DNA of 64,000 nucleotides, from assembly GCF_001758785.1 (NCBI RefSeq), contig NZ_LROM01000082.1, forward strand, positions 111,918 to 175,917, given 5' to 3'. The notes beneath the pieces were generated by a model. That model made no database searches and was not told where the DNA came from. It was given only the letters and a program-made list of their open reading frames with translations. The DNA comes from Duganella phyllosphaerae. GTDB lineage: Bacteria; Pseudomonadota; Gammaproteobacteria; Burkholderiales; Burkholderiaceae_D. This document shows positions 34,612-44,425 of this stretch, piece by piece. A program made the position numbers and the translations under genes. Positions within the stretch are counted from its first letter, which is position 1; each line of letters begins with the position of its first letter.

Positions 34612-36726
34612 ATGACTCAAACCCTGCTCATCGAACTGCTGACCGAAGAACTGCCACCCAAGGCCCTTGCCAAACTGGGCAAGGCGTTTGCCGACGGCAT
34701 CGTCAACGGCCTCAAATCGCGCGACTACCTCGACGCCGACAGCGTCGCCACCTCGTACGCCACGCCGCGCCGCCTGGCCGTGGTCATCACCAATGTGCGC
34801 GCCACGTCGCCCGACAAATCGATCCGCGAAAAAGTGCTGCCGGTGTCGGTCGCGCTGGACGCCGCCGGCAACCCGACTGCGCCGCTGGCGAAAAAACTGG
34901 CCGCCCTGGGCTTCCCCAACCTGACCGTGGCCGAACTCGAGCGCGCGCAGGACGGCAAGGCCGAGAGCTTCTTCTACACCTACACCGCCGCCGGCAGCGC
35001 GCTGCAAGCGGGCCTGCAAGCTGCACTGATGGAATCGGTAGCCAAGCTGCCGATCCCGAAAGTGATGAGCTACCAGCGCCCGGACGGCGCCACCGTGCAA
35101 TTCGTGCGCCCGGCCCACCGCCTGGTCGCGCTGCACGGCGCCACCGTCGTGCCATTGACCTTGCTGGGTTTGACCGCGTCGAACGTCACCGAAGGCCACC
35201 GCTTCCTGACCGCTCCCGGCCAGCGCGACGTCACCATCGATGACGCCGACAGCTACGCCGCCACGCTCGAAGCACAAGGTAAAGTCCTGGCAGGCGTGGA
35301 CCAGCGCAAGGAAAAGATCCGCGCCGAACTGCTGGCCGCAGCCGGCGCCGACCAGGTCTTGATGCCCGAAGCGCTGCTCGACGAAGTGACCGCGCTGGTC
35401 GAGTGGCCGGTGGTATACGCCTGCCACTTCGAGGAAGAATTCCTGGCCGTGCCGCAGGAATGCCTGATCCTCACCATGCAGACCAACCAGAAATATTTTG
35501 CGCTGACCGACGCCGACGGCAAGCTGCGCTCGCGCTTTTTGATCGTCTCCAACATCGCCACCGACACGCCGCAGGCGATTATCGGCGGCAACGAGCGCGT
35601 GGTACGCCCGCGCCTTTCCGACGCCAAGTTCTTCTTCGAGCAGGACAAGAAAAAGACGCTGGAATCGCGCCTGCCGCTGCTCAAGAACGTCGTCTACCAC
35701 AACAAGCTGGGCACGCAGGCCGAGCGCAGCGAACGCGTGTCAGGCCTGGCCGGCTTCATTGCCACCCAGATCGGCGGCGACACCGCCATGGCCACCCGCG
35801 CCGCCAAGCTGTCGAAGGCCGACCTGCTGACCGACATGGTCGGTGAATTCCCCGAGCTGCAAGGCATCATGGGCACCTACTACGCCCGCAACGACGGCGA
35901 GCCGGAAGAAGTGGCGCTGTCCGCGTCCGAGCACTACCAGCCGCGCTTTGCCGGCGACGCGCTGCCATCGACCGTCACCGGCACCGCCGTGGCGCTGGCC
36001 GACAAGCTCGAAACCCTGGTGGGCATCTGGTCGATCGGCCTGCAGCCCACCGGCGACAAGGACCCGTTCGCCCTGCGCCGCCATGCCCTGGGCGTGCTGC
36101 GCATGCTGATCGAAAAGCGCCTGATGCTGTCGATCAGCGGTTTGCTCGAAGCGGCGGCCCAGCAGTTCACCGGCGTGGCCGGCTTTACCGATCCGGCGCG
36201 CGAAGTGTCCGCCTTCATGATGGACCGCCTGCGCGGCATCCTGCGCGAACGCGGCTTTTCGCCGAACGAGATCGAAGCGGTCGTGGCGCAGCACCCGGAC
36301 CGCCTCGACGACATCGTCCAGCGCCTGGAAGCGGTCAAAGCCTTTGCGGCCCTGCCGGAGGCGGCCTCGCTGGCTGCCGCCAACAAGCGCATCACCAACA
36401 TCCTGAAAAAGAACGAGGCTGCGCTGGCTGCCGCCGGCGAAAGCGCCACCGTGGTCGATCCGGCCCTGCTGCAGGATGAAGCGGAGCAGAACCTGGCCGC
36501 AGCGGTGTCGCGCGTGCAGCCCGACATCGACGCCGCCTTCATCCGTGGCGACTTCGAAGACGCCCTGAAAACCCTGGCGCAACTGCGCGATGCGGTCGAT
36601 GCCTTCTTCAACGACGTGATGGTGATGGCCGAGGACGTTGCCCTGCGCAACAACCGCCTGGCCCTGCTGTCGTCGCTGCACGGCATGATGAATCGCGTGG
36701 CCGACATTTCGAAGCTGGCGGCGTAG
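34612..36726 (+). CDS. glyS: Glycyl-tRNA synthetase beta subunit
   Basis: A 704-residue beta subunit, which binds tRNA. N-terminal [35 protein letters not shown] near residue 340, an HD-like segment, and a C-terminal anticodon-binding-like region ([26 protein letters not shown]) are all family features. The ATG at 34612 fits better than TTG at 34603. The stop TAG shares one base with the gmhB GTG start (TAGTG), which couples the two genes. Confidence 0.96.
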   Translation: MTQTLLIELLTEELPPKALAKLGKAFADGIVNGLKSRDYLDADSVATSYATPRRLAVVITNVRATSPDKSIREKVLPVSVALDAAGNPTAPLAKKLAALGFPNLTVAELERAQDGKAESFFYTYTAAGSALQAGLQAALMESVAKLPIPKVMSYQRPDGATVQFVRPAHRLVALHGATVVPLTLLGLTASNVTEGHRFLTAPGQRDVTIDDADSYAATLEAQGKVLAGVDQRKEKIRAELLAAAGADQVLMPEALLDEVTALVEWPVVYACHFEEEFLAVPQECLILTMQTNQKYFALTDADGKLRSRFLIVSNIATDTPQAIIGGNERVVRPRLSDAKFFFEQDKKKTLESRLPLLKNVVYHNKLGTQAERSERVSGLAGFIATQIGGDTAMATRAAKLSKADLLTDMVGEFPELQGIMGTYYARNDGEPEEVALSASEHYQPRFAGDALPSTVTGTAVALADKLETLVGIWSIGLQPTGDKDPFALRRHALGVLRMLIEKRLMLSISGLLEAAAQQFTGVAGFTDPAREVSAFMMDRLRGILRERGFSPNEIEAVVAQHPDRLDDIVQRLEAVKAFAALPEAASLAAANKRITNILKKNEAALAAAGESATVVDPALLQDEAEQNLAAAVSRVQPDIDAAFIRGDFEDALKTLAQLRDAVDAFFNDVMVMAEDVALRNNRLALLSSLHGMMNRVADISKLAA

Positions 36727-37313
36727 TGGGTGCGCCGGCCTTCAAGCTGATCATCCTCGACCGCGACGGCGTGATCAATCACGACTCGCCCGACTTCATC
36801 AAGTCGCCGGCCGAGTGGATCCCCGTGCCCGGCTCGCTCGAGGCGATCGCGCGCCTGAACCAGGCCGGCTACCGGGTGGTGGTCGCGTCGAACCAGTCGG
36901 GCATCGCCCGCGAACTGTTCGACATGGTCACCCTCAACGCCATCCATCACAAGATGCACAGCCTGGCGCAGCAAGTGGGCGCCGACATCGACGCGGTGTT
37001 CTTCTGCCCGCATTCGGCGGCCGACAACTGCGACTGTCGCAAACCGAAGCCGGGCATGTTTACCGAGATCGCCCAGCGCTACAAGGTCAGCCTCAAGGGC
37101 GTACCGGTGGTGGGCGACTCGCTGCGCGACCTGCAGGCCGGCTATGTCAGCGGCTGCACACCGTACCTGGTGTTGACCGGCAAGGGCGAGAAAACCCGGG
37201 CCACCGGCGGTCTGCCGCCCGGCACGCAAGTGTTTGCCGACCTGGCCGCCATGGTGGCGCAGTTGCTTAAAACCGCGGCTGCACCGGCGCCGGCGCCTGC
37301 CATCAATCAATAA
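36726..37313 (+). CDS. gmhB: D-glycero-beta-D-manno-heptose 1,7-bisphosphate 7-phosphatase
   Basis: A 195-residue HAD phosphatase of the heptose pathway for LPS inner core. DRDGVINHDS near residue 12 holds the nucleophile Asp pair, SNQSGIAR near 58, the zinc-binding set CPHSAADNCDCRKPKPGM near 97-115, and GDSLRDLQAG near 135. Start GTG, overlapping the glyS stop. The product feeds the heptosyltransferase WaaC encoded at 41457. The Ala/Pro-rich tail (TAAAPAPAPAINQ) is likely disordered. Confidence 0.95.
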   Translation: MGAPAFKLIILDRDGVINHDSPDFIKSPAEWIPVPGSLEAIARLNQAGYRVVVASNQSGIARELFDMVTLNAIHHKMHSLAQQVGADIDAVFFCPHSAADNCDCRKPKPGMFTEIAQRYKVSLKGVPVVGDSLRDLQAGYVSGCTPYLVLTGKGEKTRATGGLPPGTQVFADLAAMVAQLLKTAAAPAPAPAINQ

Positions 37314-37330
37314 AGTATCTGGAGTCTGCA

Positions 37331-38080
37331 TTGGGTCATCCGATTTTGTTTTTACGTTCGCTGCTGTTCACCATCGTGATGATCGTGGCGACCATCGTCT
37401 GGTCGCTGGTGTGCTTCCTGGCCGCGCCGCTGCCGTACAACAAGCGCTTCTGGGTGACGTCGCGCTGGAACGTGTTCATCGTCTGGTGCCTGAAGGTGAT
37501 CTGCGGCATCCGCTACGAGATTCGCGGCGCCGAGAATTTTCCCGATGCGCCAGCCGTGGTGCTGTCGAAGCACCAGTCGGCCTGGGAAACCATCTTCCTG
37601 CTGCCTAACCTGCCGCGCCCGCTGGTGTTCGTGTTCAAGAAAGAGATTTTGTACATCCCGTTCTTCGGCTGGGCCATGGCGCTGATGCGCATGATCCCGA
37701 TCGACCGCAAGCAGGGCAAGAACGCCTTCAAGCACGTGGTACGGATCGGCAAGCGCCGCCTGGCCGACGGCCAGTGGATCATCATGTTCCCCGAGGGTAC
37801 GCGCATTCCCGTGGGCCAGACCGGCAAGTACAAGAGCGGCGGCACCCGGCTGGCGATCGCCACCGGCGCGGTGGTGGTGCCGATTGCCCACAATTCGGGC
37901 GAATGCTGGCCAAAAAATTCTTTTATTAAACGGCCCGGGCTTGTTACAGTATCGATAGGCAAGCCTATTTCTTCCGAAGGACAAACGCCGGACGGCATGA
38001 TGCAACAGGTGGAAAATTGGATAGAATCAGAAATGCGCGTCATTTCGCCCCACGCCTACAACGCTGGCTCGACGACCTGA
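37331..38080 (+). CDS. PlsC-type 1-acylglycerol-3-phosphate acyltransferase
   Basis: A 249-residue membrane acyltransferase making phosphatidic acid. TM near residues 10-35; catalytic box SKHQSAWETIFL near 80 (HX4E rather than the usual HX4D), and the binding motif MFPEGTRIPVG near 155. The only start is TTG with GGAG 6 bp upstream. Its last 64 bases overlap the following metallopeptidase frame. A second PlsC-type enzyme with a classical HX4D is at 50171. Confidence 0.9.
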   Translation: MGHPILFLRSLLFTIVMIVATIVWSLVCFLAAPLPYNKRFWVTSRWNVFIVWCLKVICGIRYEIRGAENFPDAPAVVLSKHQSAWETIFLLPNLPRPLVFVFKKEILYIPFFGWAMALMRMIPIDRKQGKNAFKHVVRIGKRRLADGQWIIMFPEGTRIPVGQTGKYKSGGTRLAIATGAVVVPIAHNSGECWPKNSFIKRPGLVTVSIGKPISSEGQTPDGMMQQVENWIESEMRVISPHAYNAGSTT

Positions 38081-39072
38081 CCACGCAGGCGCAGGCGGAG
38101 CCAACTCCCGCTCCAGCGGCGGCCCAGCCCGCCGCAGCTGCTGCTATCGACCAGCCCGACCTGTTCGGACGCGAGGCGCCGCCACCGCGTTCGGTGTACA
38201 CGGCACCGGTCTGGTCGGTGCCACCACCGGCCGCCAAGCCGCCGCCGGTTTCTCCCTATATCACTCCGGCCGCGCCGGTTGCGCCACCCACCGTTGCAGT
38301 ACCGGTCAAATCCCGCACGCCGGTGCCAACACCTGAACACAGCTCCAAGCGCCAGCTGCAAGTAGGCGAATTCATCCTCGAATACGAATTGCGCCGCTCG
38401 ACGCGCCGCTCGATCGGTTTCATGATCGACGACGACGGCCTGCGCGTGACCGCGCCCAAGCGTGTGACCATCACCGAGATCGACAACGCCATCCGCACCA
38501 AGCAGGGCTGGATCCTGGCCAAGCTCCGCGAGCGCCGCGAACGCCGTGCCGCGCGCCTGCAAAAGCCGCCGGTGGAGTGGATCGACGGCGCCCAGCTGCC
38601 CTACCTCGGCGCCGACATCACCTTGCGCCTGCTGGTCGGCGGCCGCTACCGCAGCAGTTTCGACGCCGCCACGCGCGAACTGACCATGGTGCTGCTGCCG
38701 GGCGCCACCGAGAGCGCCCTGAAGGAACGGGTCAAAGCCTGGTACCAGCAGGAAGCCAAGCAGCTGTTCGTGCAGCGCCTGGACCTGTACGCGGACCGCC
38801 TGGGCGTGCATTACAGCTCGTTCGGCCTGTCGTCGGCCGGCACGCGCTGGGGCTCGTGCACGGCCGACCGCAAGATCCGTCTGAACTGGAAGCTGATCCA
38901 CTTCTCGCTGCCGCTGATCGACTACGTGGTGGCACACGAGCTGGCGCACACGCTGGAGATGAACCACAGCGCCGCTTTCTGGGACACGGTGGGCCTGATC
39001 TACCCGGAATACGACGACGCCCGCAACCTGCTGCGCAAGCGAGCCCAGGAATTGCCCGTCCTCTTCAGCTAA
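38017..39072 (+). CDS. YgjP-like/DUF45 zinc metallopeptidase with Pro/Ala-rich N-terminus
   Basis: A 351-residue protein. The C-terminal domain (about 115-350) is the YgjP/DUF45 (SprT-like) fold with the zinc motif VVAHELAHTLEMNHSAAFW near residue 310, i.e. HExxH plus a third His in the MNH block, and SAGTRWGSCTADRKIRLNWKL before it. The first 110 residues are low complexity, rich in Pro and Ala. The start is uncertain: TTG at 38017 is the first candidate and overlaps the acyltransferase gene; a later start would drop part of the disordered segment. The function is unknown beyond proteolysis. Confidence 0.8.
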   Translation: MDRIRNARHFAPRLQRWLDDLTTQAQAEPTPAPAAAQPAAAAAIDQPDLFGREAPPPRSVYTAPVWSVPPPAAKPPPVSPYITPAAPVAPPTVAVPVKSRTPVPTPEHSSKRQLQVGEFILEYELRRSTRRSIGFMIDDDGLRVTAPKRVTITEIDNAIRTKQGWILAKLRERRERRAARLQKPPVEWIDGAQLPYLGADITLRLLVGGRYRSSFDAATRELTMVLLPGATESALKERVKAWYQQEAKQLFVQRLDLYADRLGVHYSSFGLSSAGTRWGSCTADRKIRLNWKLIHFSLPLIDYVVAHELAHTLEMNHSAAFWDTVGLIYPEYDDARNLLRKRAQELPVLFS

Positions 39073-39153
39073 AGCTTTGCCTGGCCGAAACGAGTGCGGC
39101 ATAAAAGGTCGCCGTGTCAAAATGACACTTCATTACTCTCTTGCGAGGCTGCC

Positions 39154-39333
39154 ATGGAAAACACATCCCCCCTCAACCCCGGTGACGACGCGCCCGCCGG
39201 CACGCCCGGCACCGGTGAAGATGTCTGCCCGATCTGTCACGGCAGTGGCCAGGTCGAGCAGGATGGCGATAACGTCTCGTGCGCCAATTGCGGTGGCACC
39301 GGCATGGTCATCGAGGGTATCGGTGGCGGGTGA
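39154..39333 (+). CDS. 59-residue DnaJ-type zinc-finger protein
   Basis: A tiny protein with two DnaJ-style zinc repeats: CPICHGSGQV near residue 25 and CANCGGTGMV near 42, i.e. CxxCxGSG...CxxCxGTG, preceded by a Pro/Gly-rich stretch. One such pair binds a single zinc. No J-domain is present. GAGG 6 bp upstream supports the ATG. Minimal Zn-ribbon proteins of this form are annotated as DnaJ-like chaperone fragments; the activity is unknown. It stands alone between the metallopeptidase and the lipoprotein. Confidence 0.75.
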   Translation: MENTSPLNPGDDAPAGTPGTGEDVCPICHGSGQVEQDGDNVSCANCGGTGMVIEGIGGG

Positions 39334-39431
39334 CTTGTTGGGCGCGTGCGTCATGTCTTAAATTGTTCTGGTCAACAAGGATGGGGAAGCCGCAAAATAG
39401 GCGCCCTCACCTTATTTCGATCAGGAAACCA

Positions 39432-40160
39432 ATGTTCGTTCAACGCTTGCGCCAACTTATCCCATCGACCCTTTTAGTGGTCGCGTTCGCTTCTGTACTG
39501 ACTGGTTGCGCGATGACACAGCCGCGCACCCTTGAAGAAGACCGCAATGTCAAAAAAGTCGCCATTGTGTCGCTGCTTGAAGAAAAAACACCGGTGGCTC
39601 ACTTCGGACTGACGGTATTCAATAACGATTACAAGATAGTCGACCAAAAAGGCGAACTGAACCGCACTGCCTTGCGCGTGGTCGAGGAGCGCTTGCACGC
39701 GGCCCGTCCGCAGTGGTCGATCGTGGCAGTTCCAACCGACGCTGCGCTGGCGGCCAAATTGAACGATGGCATACCGTGGGTATCGTTTACCAATCGCGTC
39801 AAACCTGAACTGCTGGCCATCGCGCGCGACACCGGTGCCGACCTGGTATTCGTCATGCTCGATACCACCAGCGACAATACGCAGGCTCGCGGCATGGGCA
39901 TCCGCACCCGCACCATGAACAAGGATAACGTGGGTAACGCCATGGTGCATGCGCGCATCATGTTGGCGCTGCTGGACAAGAATGGCGAGGAAATCCGCCG
40001 CGCTGGCGGCCCTGATGGCAGTGTGCCGGCCGCAGAGATCGGACTCAACTACGATTTGTCGAGCCTGCAGGATCCTGCCGTGGAACAGCGCGCGGCCGCA
40101 GCAATTCGCAAACAGCTGGAAGCGACGTTAATAGAAGCCACCACCAGCATGGGTTACTGA
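39432..40160 (+). CDS. Uncharacterised lipoprotein
   Basis: A 242-residue protein with a signal sequence and lipobox SVLTGCAM (Cys about 26), so it is probably lipid-anchored in the outer or inner membrane. The remainder is soluble and mixed alpha/beta with no motif I recognise. Conserved-looking parts include DTGADLVFVMLDTTSDNTQARGMG and MVHARIMLALLDKNGEE. The CAGGAAACC before the ATG serves as ribosome binding site. It is convergent with waaA, whose stop is 11 bp away. Confidence 0.7.
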   Translation: MFVQRLRQLIPSTLLVVAFASVLTGCAMTQPRTLEEDRNVKKVAIVSLLEEKTPVAHFGLTVFNNDYKIVDQKGELNRTALRVVEERLHAARPQWSIVAVPTDAALAAKLNDGIPWVSFTNRVKPELLAIARDTGADLVFVMLDTTSDNTQARGMGIRTRTMNKDNVGNAMVHARIMLALLDKNGEEIRRAGGPDGSVPAAEIGLNYDLSSLQDPAVEQRAAAAIRKQLEATLIEATTSMGY

Positions 40161-40171
40161 TCGGCGGCCGT

Positions 40172-41455
40172 TCAGCCCAATAGTTCTGGCAGCAAGGCCA
40201 GCGTGCGGGCCGTGGCGCCACGGTGCTGGTTGGCGAACGCCAGCGCCTTGGCGCCCATGGCGCTGCGCACTTCCGTGTCGTTGAGCAGGGTTACTGCCTG
40301 CGCCATCAGGTCGGGAGCGTCGGCCACGCGCACGGCGCCGCCTGCTGCCACCGCTTCCTGCGTGACCAGTTCGAAATTGAAGGTATGCGGGCCGATCAAT
40401 ACCGGCTTGCCGAGGGCGGCCGGTTCGATCAGGTTCTGGCCGCCCAGCGGCAGCAGGCTGCCGCCCACGAACGCAACGTCGCATACGTAGTAGTAGGCAA
40501 ACATTTCCCCCATCGAGTCGCCGAGCACCACGTCGATATGGGCCGCCAGCGGCGTACCCAACTCCAGCGTGCTGCGGCGCTGCACGTTCAGTCCCTGCCA
40601 GCCGATCAGTTTTTCCACGTCGTTGAAGCGCTGCGGATGACGGGGCACGATCAGCAGCAAGGTCTTGGCCGGCAAATCCGCACGGGCGCGGCGAAACGCT
40701 TCGAGGATCAGGGCTTCTTCACCGTCGCGGGTGCTGGCGCACAGCAGCACCGGCCGCGTGCCAATAGCGGCACGCAGGCTGGCGCCCACCGCCAGCGCCG
40801 CTGGGGGCACCACCACGTCGAACTTGATGCTTCCGGTTACTTCCACGCGTGGCACACCCAGGGTGCGCACGCGCGCGGCGTCGGCTTCGGTTTGTGCAGC
40901 AACCAGCGTGATGCCCTGCGCCGCTTCGCGGATCAGCACACCAAGGCGCTGCGCCTTGCCCAGCGAACGCTGCGACAGACGCGCGTTGGCCAGCAGCACC
41001 GGCACACCGCGCCGGCCACAAATGGCGATCAGGTTGGGCCACACCTCGGTTTCCATCAGGATGCACATCGCCGGCTTGAAATGCCGGATGAAACTGGACA
41101 CCATCGGGCCGGTGTCGTACGGCAGGTACGCTTGCACCAGCCGCGCGCCATGCCTGGCGAAAAGGGTGCGGCCGGTCGCGCGGCCGGTAGGCGTCATATG
41201 GGTCAGCACCACCCGGCTGTGCGGATATTCGGCCAGCAAGGCATCGATCAGCGGCTCGGCGGCGCGGGTCTCGCCCACCGATACGGCGTGCACCCACACT
41301 ACCGGCGCTGCGGCTGACGAAACAGCCTTACCGTAAAAACCCAGGCGCTCGGCCCAATGCTGGCGGTAGCCCGGTTCTCGGCGCCCGCGCAGCCACAGGC
41401 GCGCCAGCACCAGCGGCAACGCCAGCCACCACGCCAACGAATAAAGCAGGCGCAT
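40172..41455 (-). CDS. waaA: 3-deoxy-D-manno-octulosonic acid (Kdo) transferase
   Basis: A 427-residue GT-B glycosyltransferase with an N-terminal membrane anchor (LYSLAWWLALPLVLARLWL). Family sequence: GYRQHWAERLGFYG, VWVHAVSVGETRAAEPLIDALL, LMETEVWPNLIA near residue 140, and SIKFDV near 210. It adds Kdo to lipid A on the cytoplasmic face of the inner membrane. One base separates it from the upstream waaC stop codon, and a phosphohexomutase precedes both. Confidence 0.95.
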   Translation of the reverse strand: MRLLYSLAWWLALPLVLARLWLRGRREPGYRQHWAERLGFYGKAVSSAAAPVVWVHAVSVGETRAAEPLIDALLAEYPHSRVVLTHMTPTGRATGRTLFARHGARLVQAYLPYDTGPMVSSFIRHFKPAMCILMETEVWPNLIAICGRRGVPVLLANARLSQRSLGKAQRLGVLIREAAQGITLVAAQTEADAARVRTLGVPRVEVTGSIKFDVVVPPAALAVGASLRAAIGTRPVLLCASTRDGEEALILEAFRRARADLPAKTLLLIVPRHPQRFNDVEKLIGWQGLNVQRRSTLELGTPLAAHIDVVLGDSMGEMFAYYYVCDVAFVGGSLLPLGGQNLIEPAALGKPVLIGPHTFNFELVTQEAVAAGGAVRVADAPDLMAQAVTLLNDTEVRSAMGAKALAFANQHRGATARTLALLPELLG

Positions 41456-41456
41456 G

Positions 41457-42479
41457 TCAGGCCCCTGCCAGCAGGGTGCGGGCGGCGGTCAGCACCTGCG
41501 CCACCGTCGGCGGTGCGCCGGTGTCGCCGAGGTTAATGATGCGCGGCGACCAGTTGCCCTCGGTCTTCCAGCGCGGCGAGTCGGCGTAAATTTCCACCGT
41601 GGGCCGCACGAATGCAGCGGCGATATGGGTCAAGCCGGTGTCGACGCCGATCACCAGGTCGGCGCGGCGCGCCAGCAGCACGGCGTCGGCCATCGACAGC
41701 TTGGGCAGCAGCTGCGCATTGGGCAGGCCGGCTGCCAGTTGCTCGGCTTCGGCCTTTTCTTTCGGTGAGCCCCACGGCAGCAGGATCGGCATGGGAGCAG
41801 GCTCGTCCGCCAAGGCGCGGCCCAACGCGATCCAGTGCTGCGGCGCCCATTTCTTGGCGTCGCGCGCGGTGCCGTGGAAGAACACGGTATAGGCGGGGGG
41901 CATCCAGTCGGGACGCGGGGTGTCGGCAGCGAGCGGCGCCAGGCCGAAGTCGGCTGGCGTATCGACAGGGTAGCCGAGCGCAGCGCCGGCAACGATGCGT
42001 CCACGCGCCACCGCGTGGGTATGCGGATCGGTCGGCACACTGAGATTATGGAAGATGCGCGAAACGCCTTCGTAACCGGAACCTTCGCTGCCGTTGGCCA
42101 TGCCGACCTTGCGCCCGCCCTTGACGACGCGCGCAGCGCCCATGATCACGCCGGTCTTGAGCAGGCCCTGGGTGTCGAACACATAGTCGTATTCCTGCGC
42201 GCGCAAGGTGCGAAAAAATGCCTTGATTTCGGCCCGGGTCTCGGGCTTGCCCAGGCTTTTGCGCCAGCGCCGCAAGGCGAATGGAATGATGGTGCGCACC
42301 CGGGGGTTGAGCCGCACCAGGCTGACAAAGCCCTCTTCCACCACCCAGTCGATATTGGCGTCCGGGAAGTGGCGGGCGATGTCTGCCACCATGGGCAGGT
42401 TATGCAGGACATCGCCCAGCGACGACACGCGCACCAGCAAAATATTCAACGGCTTGCCGCCGCGCGCTTGCGTCACCAT
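41457..42479 (-). CDS. waaC: Lipopolysaccharide heptosyltransferase I
   Basis: A 340-residue GT9 enzyme that adds the first heptose to Kdo2-lipid A. Typical motifs: NILLVRVSSLGDVLHNLPMV near 12-30, DYVFDTQGLLKTG near 95, and GVDTGLTHIAAAF near 260. The start is MVTQARG at 42479, 3 bp after the phosphohexomutase stop. Substrate ADP-heptose depends on gmhB (36726). Member of the waaA-waaC-phosphohexomutase run. Confidence 0.94.
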   Translation of the reverse strand: MVTQARGGKPLNILLVRVSSLGDVLHNLPMVADIARHFPDANIDWVVEEGFVSLVRLNPRVRTIIPFALRRWRKSLGKPETRAEIKAFFRTLRAQEYDYVFDTQGLLKTGVIMGAARVVKGGRKVGMANGSEGSGYEGVSRIFHNLSVPTDPHTHAVARGRIVAGAALGYPVDTPADFGLAPLAADTPRPDWMPPAYTVFFHGTARDAKKWAPQHWIALGRALADEPAPMPILLPWGSPKEKAEAEQLAAGLPNAQLLPKLSMADAVLLARRADLVIGVDTGLTHIAAAFVRPTVEIYADSPRWKTEGNWSPRIINLGDTGAPPTVAQVLTAARTLLAGA

Positions 42480-42482
42480 GGG

Positions 42483-43865
42483 TTAGAACGGCAATTCGGC
42501 GTCCGGCTTGGCGGCCAGGATCACGCTGCGGAACTGGCCCTGGATGCGCGCCAAAGCTGCCGGCGTCTCGGCTTCGAAACGCATCACGATCACCGGCGTG
42601 GTGTTGGACGAACGCGCCAGGCCGAAACCGTCCTCGTATTCCACGCGCAGGCCGTCGATGGTGATGATCTGCTTATTGCCCGGGAACTCGGCGTTGGCGC
42701 GCAGGTGGTCCATGACGATGAAGTTCTCGCCTTCGGCCAGGTGCAGGTGCAACTCGGGCGTGCTGTCGGACTGCGGCAGCGCGTTGAGCAGCGCCGACGG
42801 GTCGGCCTGTTTGGTCAGGATTTCCAGCATGCGGGCGCCGGCGTACAGGCCGTCGTCGAAACCGTACCAGCGGTCCTTGAAGAAGATGTGGCCGCTCATT
42901 TCGCCGCCCAGCGGGGCGCCGGTTTCCTTCAGCTTGGCTTTCACCAGCGAGTGGCCGGTCTTGTACATCAATGGCACGCCGCCCGATTTTTCGATGTACG
43001 GCGCCAGGTGGCGCGTGCACTTGACGTCATACAGGATCTGCTCGCCAGGATTGCGCGACAGCACATCTTCGGCAAACAACATCATCTGGCGATCCGGATA
43101 AATGATCTGGCCATCCTTGGTCACCAGGCCCAGGCGGTCGCCGTCGCCGTCGAAGGCGAGCCCGATCTCGGCATCGGTTTCTTGCAGGCAGCGGATCAGG
43201 TCCTGCAGGTTTTCCGGGTGGGCCGGATCGGGATGGTGGTTGGGGAAGGTGCCGTCCACTTCGCAGAACAGCTCGATCACTTCGCATCCCATGCCCCGAT
43301 ACAGGTCGCCGGCAAACGCGCCGGCCACGCCGTTGCCGCAATCGACGGCGATCTTGATCGGGCGCGACACCTTGACGTCGCCGATGATGCGCTCGAGATA
43401 CCGGGCGCGGATGTCGTGGGTGGCGTAGGTGCCCGGCACGGCGGCCGTGGAACCATCGTGATCGACGATGCTCTGGTACAAGGCTGTGATCGAATCACCG
43501 TGAATGGCCTCGCCAGCCAGCACCATCTTGAAGCCGTTGTAGTCGGGGGGATTGTGGCTGCCGGTGACCATGATGCCCGACGCCGCACCGAGCACGTTGG
43601 TGCCGAAATACACCATCGGCGTGGCGACCACGCCCAGGTCGATCACATTGGCGCCCGCCGCCTGCAGTCCTTGCGCCAACGCAGCCGTCAGGGCCGGGCC
43701 CGAGAGACGACCGTCGCGGCCGATCACCACGGTATGCTCGCCCTTGGCCAGGGCGGCCTGGCCGAACGCCTGGCCGATCTGGCGGGCGACGCCCTCGTCG
43801 AGGGTTTTATCGATGATGCCGCGAATGTCGTAAGCTTTGAAGATCGTTTTGGATAAGGAAACCAT
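42483..43865 (-). CDS. Phosphomannomutase/phosphoglucomutase (AlgC/ManB type)
   Basis: A 460-residue alpha-D-phosphohexomutase. Active-site serine loop VTGSHNPPDYNGFK near residue 105, metal loop AFDGDGDRLG near 240, sugar loop GGEMSGHIFF near 325, and phosphate-binding part RSSNTTPVIVMRFE near 425. It interconverts hexose 1- and 6-phosphates, supplying GDP-mannose and, with RfbA, dTDP-glucose. The most upstream gene of the waa run. Confidence 0.93.
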   Translation of the reverse strand: MVSLSKTIFKAYDIRGIIDKTLDEGVARQIGQAFGQAALAKGEHTVVIGRDGRLSGPALTAALAQGLQAAGANVIDLGVVATPMVYFGTNVLGAASGIMVTGSHNPPDYNGFKMVLAGEAIHGDSITALYQSIVDHDGSTAAVPGTYATHDIRARYLERIIGDVKVSRPIKIAVDCGNGVAGAFAGDLYRGMGCEVIELFCEVDGTFPNHHPDPAHPENLQDLIRCLQETDAEIGLAFDGDGDRLGLVTKDGQIIYPDRQMMLFAEDVLSRNPGEQILYDVKCTRHLAPYIEKSGGVPLMYKTGHSLVKAKLKETGAPLGGEMSGHIFFKDRWYGFDDGLYAGARMLEILTKQADPSALLNALPQSDSTPELHLHLAEGENFIVMDHLRANAEFPGNKQIITIDGLRVEYEDGFGLARSSNTTPVIVMRFEAETPAALARIQGQFRSVILAAKPDAELPF

Positions 43866-44045
43866 AGTGTGTAGGAGCGCAGGTCGTGCCAGTGCCGGCG
43901 GCGCAGACCGTCAAGCAAGAGCGGATTAAAGGGAAGTGGCTGCAGCAGGATGAAGCATGATGTCAAACTGCGATAATGGTGACATAGTAAGTGCGATATC
44001 GACGACAGGCAAGCCCTGCCGCCGCAAGCCGAACATTTCAGTTAC

Positions 44046-44360
44046 TTAAATTTTCAGGCCGGCGATATCGTTGCCGCCATCGACCCAGTCCTTGACCCAT
44101 TTCGGCTGGCGGCCACGGCCGGTCCATTGCTGCGATGCGTCGGCCGGATTGCGGTAGCGCGCTGCGACCGGGCCGGTACGGCCACCACGCACGGGGAGGC
44201 TGCCCAGCAGTTCCTTGAGCGGCAAACCGACGCCGCGCGCGATGGCGTGGATTCGCTCGAGCGCCTCGGCCCTGCCCTGGGTGGCGCGCTGCGCCAATTC
44301 ATCTTTTAACTGGTCCTGCAATTGACGTAATTGCGCGGAAGTTAATTTACTCAGGTCCAT
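44046..44360 (-). CDS. H-NS histone family DNA-binding protein
   Basis: A 104-residue H-NS-like protein. N-terminal oligomerisation helices LSKLTSAQLRQLQDQLKDELAQRA (residues 3-27), a linker with RGGRTGPVAARYRNP, and C-terminal DNA-binding segment WTGRGRQPKWVKDWVDGG near 80-97, the betaproteobacterial version of the AT-hook-like loop. Such proteins silence AT-rich DNA, often LPS/exopolysaccharide genes. It sits alone between the two carbohydrate blocks; control of them is a guess. Confidence 0.92.
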   Translation of the reverse strand: MDLSKLTSAQLRQLQDQLKDELAQRATQGRAEALERIHAIARGVGLPLKELLGSLPVRGGRTGPVAARYRNPADASQQWTGRGRQPKWVKDWVDGGNDIAGLKI

Positions 44361-44425
44361 GTCGATCCTTTAAGTGATAACGAACTATTTTCGCCGGCAG
44401 AATATATTACCTCATCACGGAAAAG

